64,000 nucleotides of DNA, taken from the NCBI GenBank assembly GCA_039919885.1, contig JBDSEV010000086.1, forward strand, positions 1 to 64,000. The letters run 5' to 3'. A program made the position numbers and the translations under genes. A model generated the notes under the pieces. It saw nothing but the letters and a program-made list of their open reading frames with translations, did not search any database and was not told where the DNA came from. This DNA is from JACMLD01 sp039919885. Its GTDB lineage: Bacteria > Bacteroidota > Bacteroidia > Chitinophagales > Chitinophagaceae. Within the stretch, counting starts at the first letter, position 1. Every line of letters begins with the position of its first letter. Below are positions 62,210 through 64,000 of this stretch, piece after piece.

Positions 62210-64000
62210 TTACAAATTTCCTTTTTTCAGTTCGCTTACTGCATGATCAACCGCTCTTGCCGTAAATGCCATATAACTCAATGATGGGTTTACACAAGAC
62301 GCAGATACCATGAACGATCCGTCCGTTACAAATACATTGGGTGCATCCCATACCTGGTTAAACTTATTCAGCACCGATGTTTTTGGATCTTTCCCCATGC
62401 GCGCAGTACCCATTTCATGAATTCCCCTGCCCAATGTACCATCGCCGTCGCGCCCTTTTACATTTTTCACACCGGTTGCTTCCAGCATTTCAATGGCATC
62501 ATTCAACATGTCTTTGCGCATTTTCTTTTCATTCTCCTTGTATTCAACATCAATAGCCAGTACAGGAAGTCCCCATTTGTCGACACGTTGTTTACCGCCT
62601 TTATCGGCTACCGGGCGCATACCCAAATCTTTCCCTGTTATTGGGTCATTGAATTGCTCCGTTTTATCTGAATACGTATTCTTGTCTAAATAAATTCTGT
62701 TTTCATGGTACGGTAAGGTTTCGCCAAAACCACCAAGATTCATTGTCCAGCCACCTGGTTCTGTAAGCGCGTCTTTAAAATCTGCGCCAATAGAAAGTTC
62801 TTCCAGTGAACGGTTATAACCACCCCGGCTGGCACCTCCCTGGTACCCGAAACCGCGGAGATAATCTCTTTTATCGCCATAGAAATTGCGGTAGCGCGGA
62901 ACGTAAATTCCATTGGCGCGGCGGCCGAAATAATACTTGTCTTCATAACCATCTACGGTGCCGCTTGCACCCACACCAAGGTGATGGTCCATTACATTGT
63001 GGCCCAGTTCTCCGCTGCTGCTGCCCAAACCATCGGGCCAGATATCGGTGGCAGAATTCATCAATAGCCACGCACTGTTTAGTGAAGAAGCATTTACAAA
63101 AATTATTTTTGCATTGAATGTATACGTCTTGTTGTTTTCGCCGTCCAGTACTTCCACGCCGGTTGCCTTTTTCTTGTCCTTATCGTACAGGATTTTTGTA
63201 ACAATGCTCCAGGGACGAAGTGTTAGGTTACCGGTTTTTCTCGCCGCAGGCAAAGTAGACGACTGCGTACTGAAATAGGCGCCAAACGGGCAACCCAGCC
63301 AGCATTTGTTACGGAACTGGCAACTGGTTCTGCCCTCATGCTCCACCGTTATATTGGCAACACGCCCGATGATCATATGGCGACTCCCTTTAAAAGATTG
63401 TTTTAGCCGTGCCGCCACATCTTTTTCCACGCAGGTCATGTCCATGGCTGGCAGGTATTTGCCATCCGGCAATTCGGGGAGGCCCTCAACGGAACCGCTG
63501 ATGCCTGCAAATTTTTCTGCATAATCGTACCAGGGTGCAATCTCGTTGTAACGCACCGGCCAGTCGATGCCAACGCCCTCTTTGGCATTGGCTTCAAAAT
63601 CCATATCTCCCATACGGTAGCTCTGGCGGCCCCACATCAGTGAGCGGCCACCTACATGGTACCCGCGAAACCAGTCGAAACGTTTCACCTCCGTATAAGG
63701 ACTGTCCTTATCGCTGCACCAGTAATCCAGGTTGGTTTCATTTAAAGGATAATCCCTTTTTAAAACCGGGTAATCTTTTATCATTTCCTGGGTACGACCG
63801 CCGCGGTGGGGAAACTCCCACGGATCTTTTGACGCATTGACGTAGTCTTTTACGTGCTCAATATCGCGGCCCCTTTCCAACATAAGTACTTTTAGTCCTT
63901 TTTCGCAAAGTTCTTTAGCAGCCCAGCCACCGCTGATACCCGATCCGATAACAATTGCGTCGTAGGTATTCTGGTCTGCCGCAGCAGCGTTGATGTTTAC
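62210..64000 (-). CDS. GMC-family FAD oxidoreductase, fourth copy (5' end outside window)
   Basis: The frame is open to the window edge at 64000. It reads VNINAAAADQNTYDAIVIG at its N-terminal end, so only a few residues are missing. It then has the FAD motif SGISGGWAAKELCEKGLKVL, and later GGRSLMWGRQSYRMGDMD. The Cys-rich stretch is CQFRNKCWLGCPFGAYFSTQ, and the C-terminus has IHEMGTARMGKDPKTSVL and CVNPSLSYMAFTARAVDHAV. It is a little longer than the others because of an insertion (DKNTYSDKTEQFNDPITGKD) before VDKWGLPVLAIDV. At least three paralogues lie downstream in the same direction. Confidence 0.9.
   Translation of the reverse strand, partial: VNINAAAADQNTYDAIVIGSGISGGWAAKELCEKGLKVLMLERGRDIEHVKDYVNASKDPWEFPHRGGRTQEMIKDYPVLKRDYPLNETNLDYWCSDKDSPYTEVKRFDWFRGYHVGGRSLMWGRQSYRMGDMDFEANAKEGVGIDWPVRYNEIAPWYDYAEKFAGISGSVEGLPELPDGKYLPAMDMTCVEKDVAARLKQSFKGSRHMIIGRVANITVEHEGRTSCQFRNKCWLGCPFGAYFSTQSSTLPAARKTGNLTLRPWSIVTKILYDKDKKKATGVEVLDGENNKTYTFNAKIIFVNASSLNSAWLLMNSATDIWPDGLGSSSGELGHNVMDHHLGVGASGTVDGYEDKYYFGRRANGIYVPRYRNFYGDKRDYLRGFGYQGGASRGGYNRSLEELSIGADFKDALTEPGGWTMNLGGFGETLPYHENRIYLDKNTYSDKTEQFNDPITGKDLGMRPVADKGGKQRVDKWGLPVLAIDVEYKENEKKMRKDMLNDAIEMLEATGVKNVKGRDGDGTLGRGIHEMGTARMGKDPKTSVLNKFNQVWDAPNVFVTDGSFMVSASCVNPSLSYMAFTARAVDHAVSELKKGNL

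Overview
The window reads as a chromosomal segment of a Bacteroidota bacterium, most likely Chitinophagaceae. This is inferred from protein style, not from a marker gene. The supporting signs are TAnnTTTG-type -7 boxes, almost no Shine-Dalgarno sequences, CarboxypepD-regulatory-like secreted proteins, Tat-exported sugar enzymes, GMC oxidoreductase/gluconate-2-dehydrogenase-subunit-3 pairs and 7TMR-DISM-type histidine kinases. No rRNA, tRNA, CRISPR array, integrase or transposase was recognised.

Positions 1 to about 16100 form an AT-richer, plus-strand defence island. It opens with a type I restriction-modification operon: the 3' end of hsdM, hsdS, a 70-aa ORF, two DUF262 proteins in tandem and hsdR. 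A tightly overlapping three-gene cassette follows (9787-15700): an unrecognised 428-aa protein, a protein with two HxK/N (Tdp1-like) phospholipase-D half-sites, and a SNF2-type helicase. It matches no defence system I can name and is the best candidate here for an undescribed system. The island ends with a decayed endonuclease-like gene (15784-16101) that carries an in-frame stop and an internal deletion.

From 16.5 to 26.4 kb lie minus-strand genes: a Tat-exported Gfo/Idh/MocA oxidoreductase, an SDR/TetR pair sharing a palindromic operator (TAACA-S-TGTTA), two adjacent histidine kinases with nearly identical kinase modules but unrelated sensors, and a Tat-exported sugar-phosphate isomerase/epimerase-like protein.

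From 26.7 to 55.5 kb is mixed housekeeping and envelope content. It includes DoxX-like and DUF4174 proteins, a BamA/TamA-type barrel, a FlgO/CsgG-like pair, two metallophosphoesterases, a PfkB kinase/NagB-like deaminase operon, a release-factor-like small protein, a fructosamine-kinase-family protein, KptA with a PPP-type phosphatase, a MATE exporter, an L,D-transpeptidase-like protein, RpoN, a DegT aminotransferase, a DigH-like glycan hydrolase, MarR, DinB, radical SAM, GH25 lysozyme and SPFH genes. Between genes there are a degenerate ~42-bp tandem repeat (36870-37167), ten perfect copies of a 7-bp repeat (48953-49022) and several strong terminator hairpins.

From 55.8 kb to the end are a gluconate-2-dehydrogenase-subunit-3-like Tat protein and four paralogous GMC oxidoreductases in tandem on the minus strand, the last cut by the window edge. 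With the Gfo/Idh/MocA and isomerase-like proteins they suggest periplasmic sugar oxidation, possibly through 3-keto-sugars. That link is inference.
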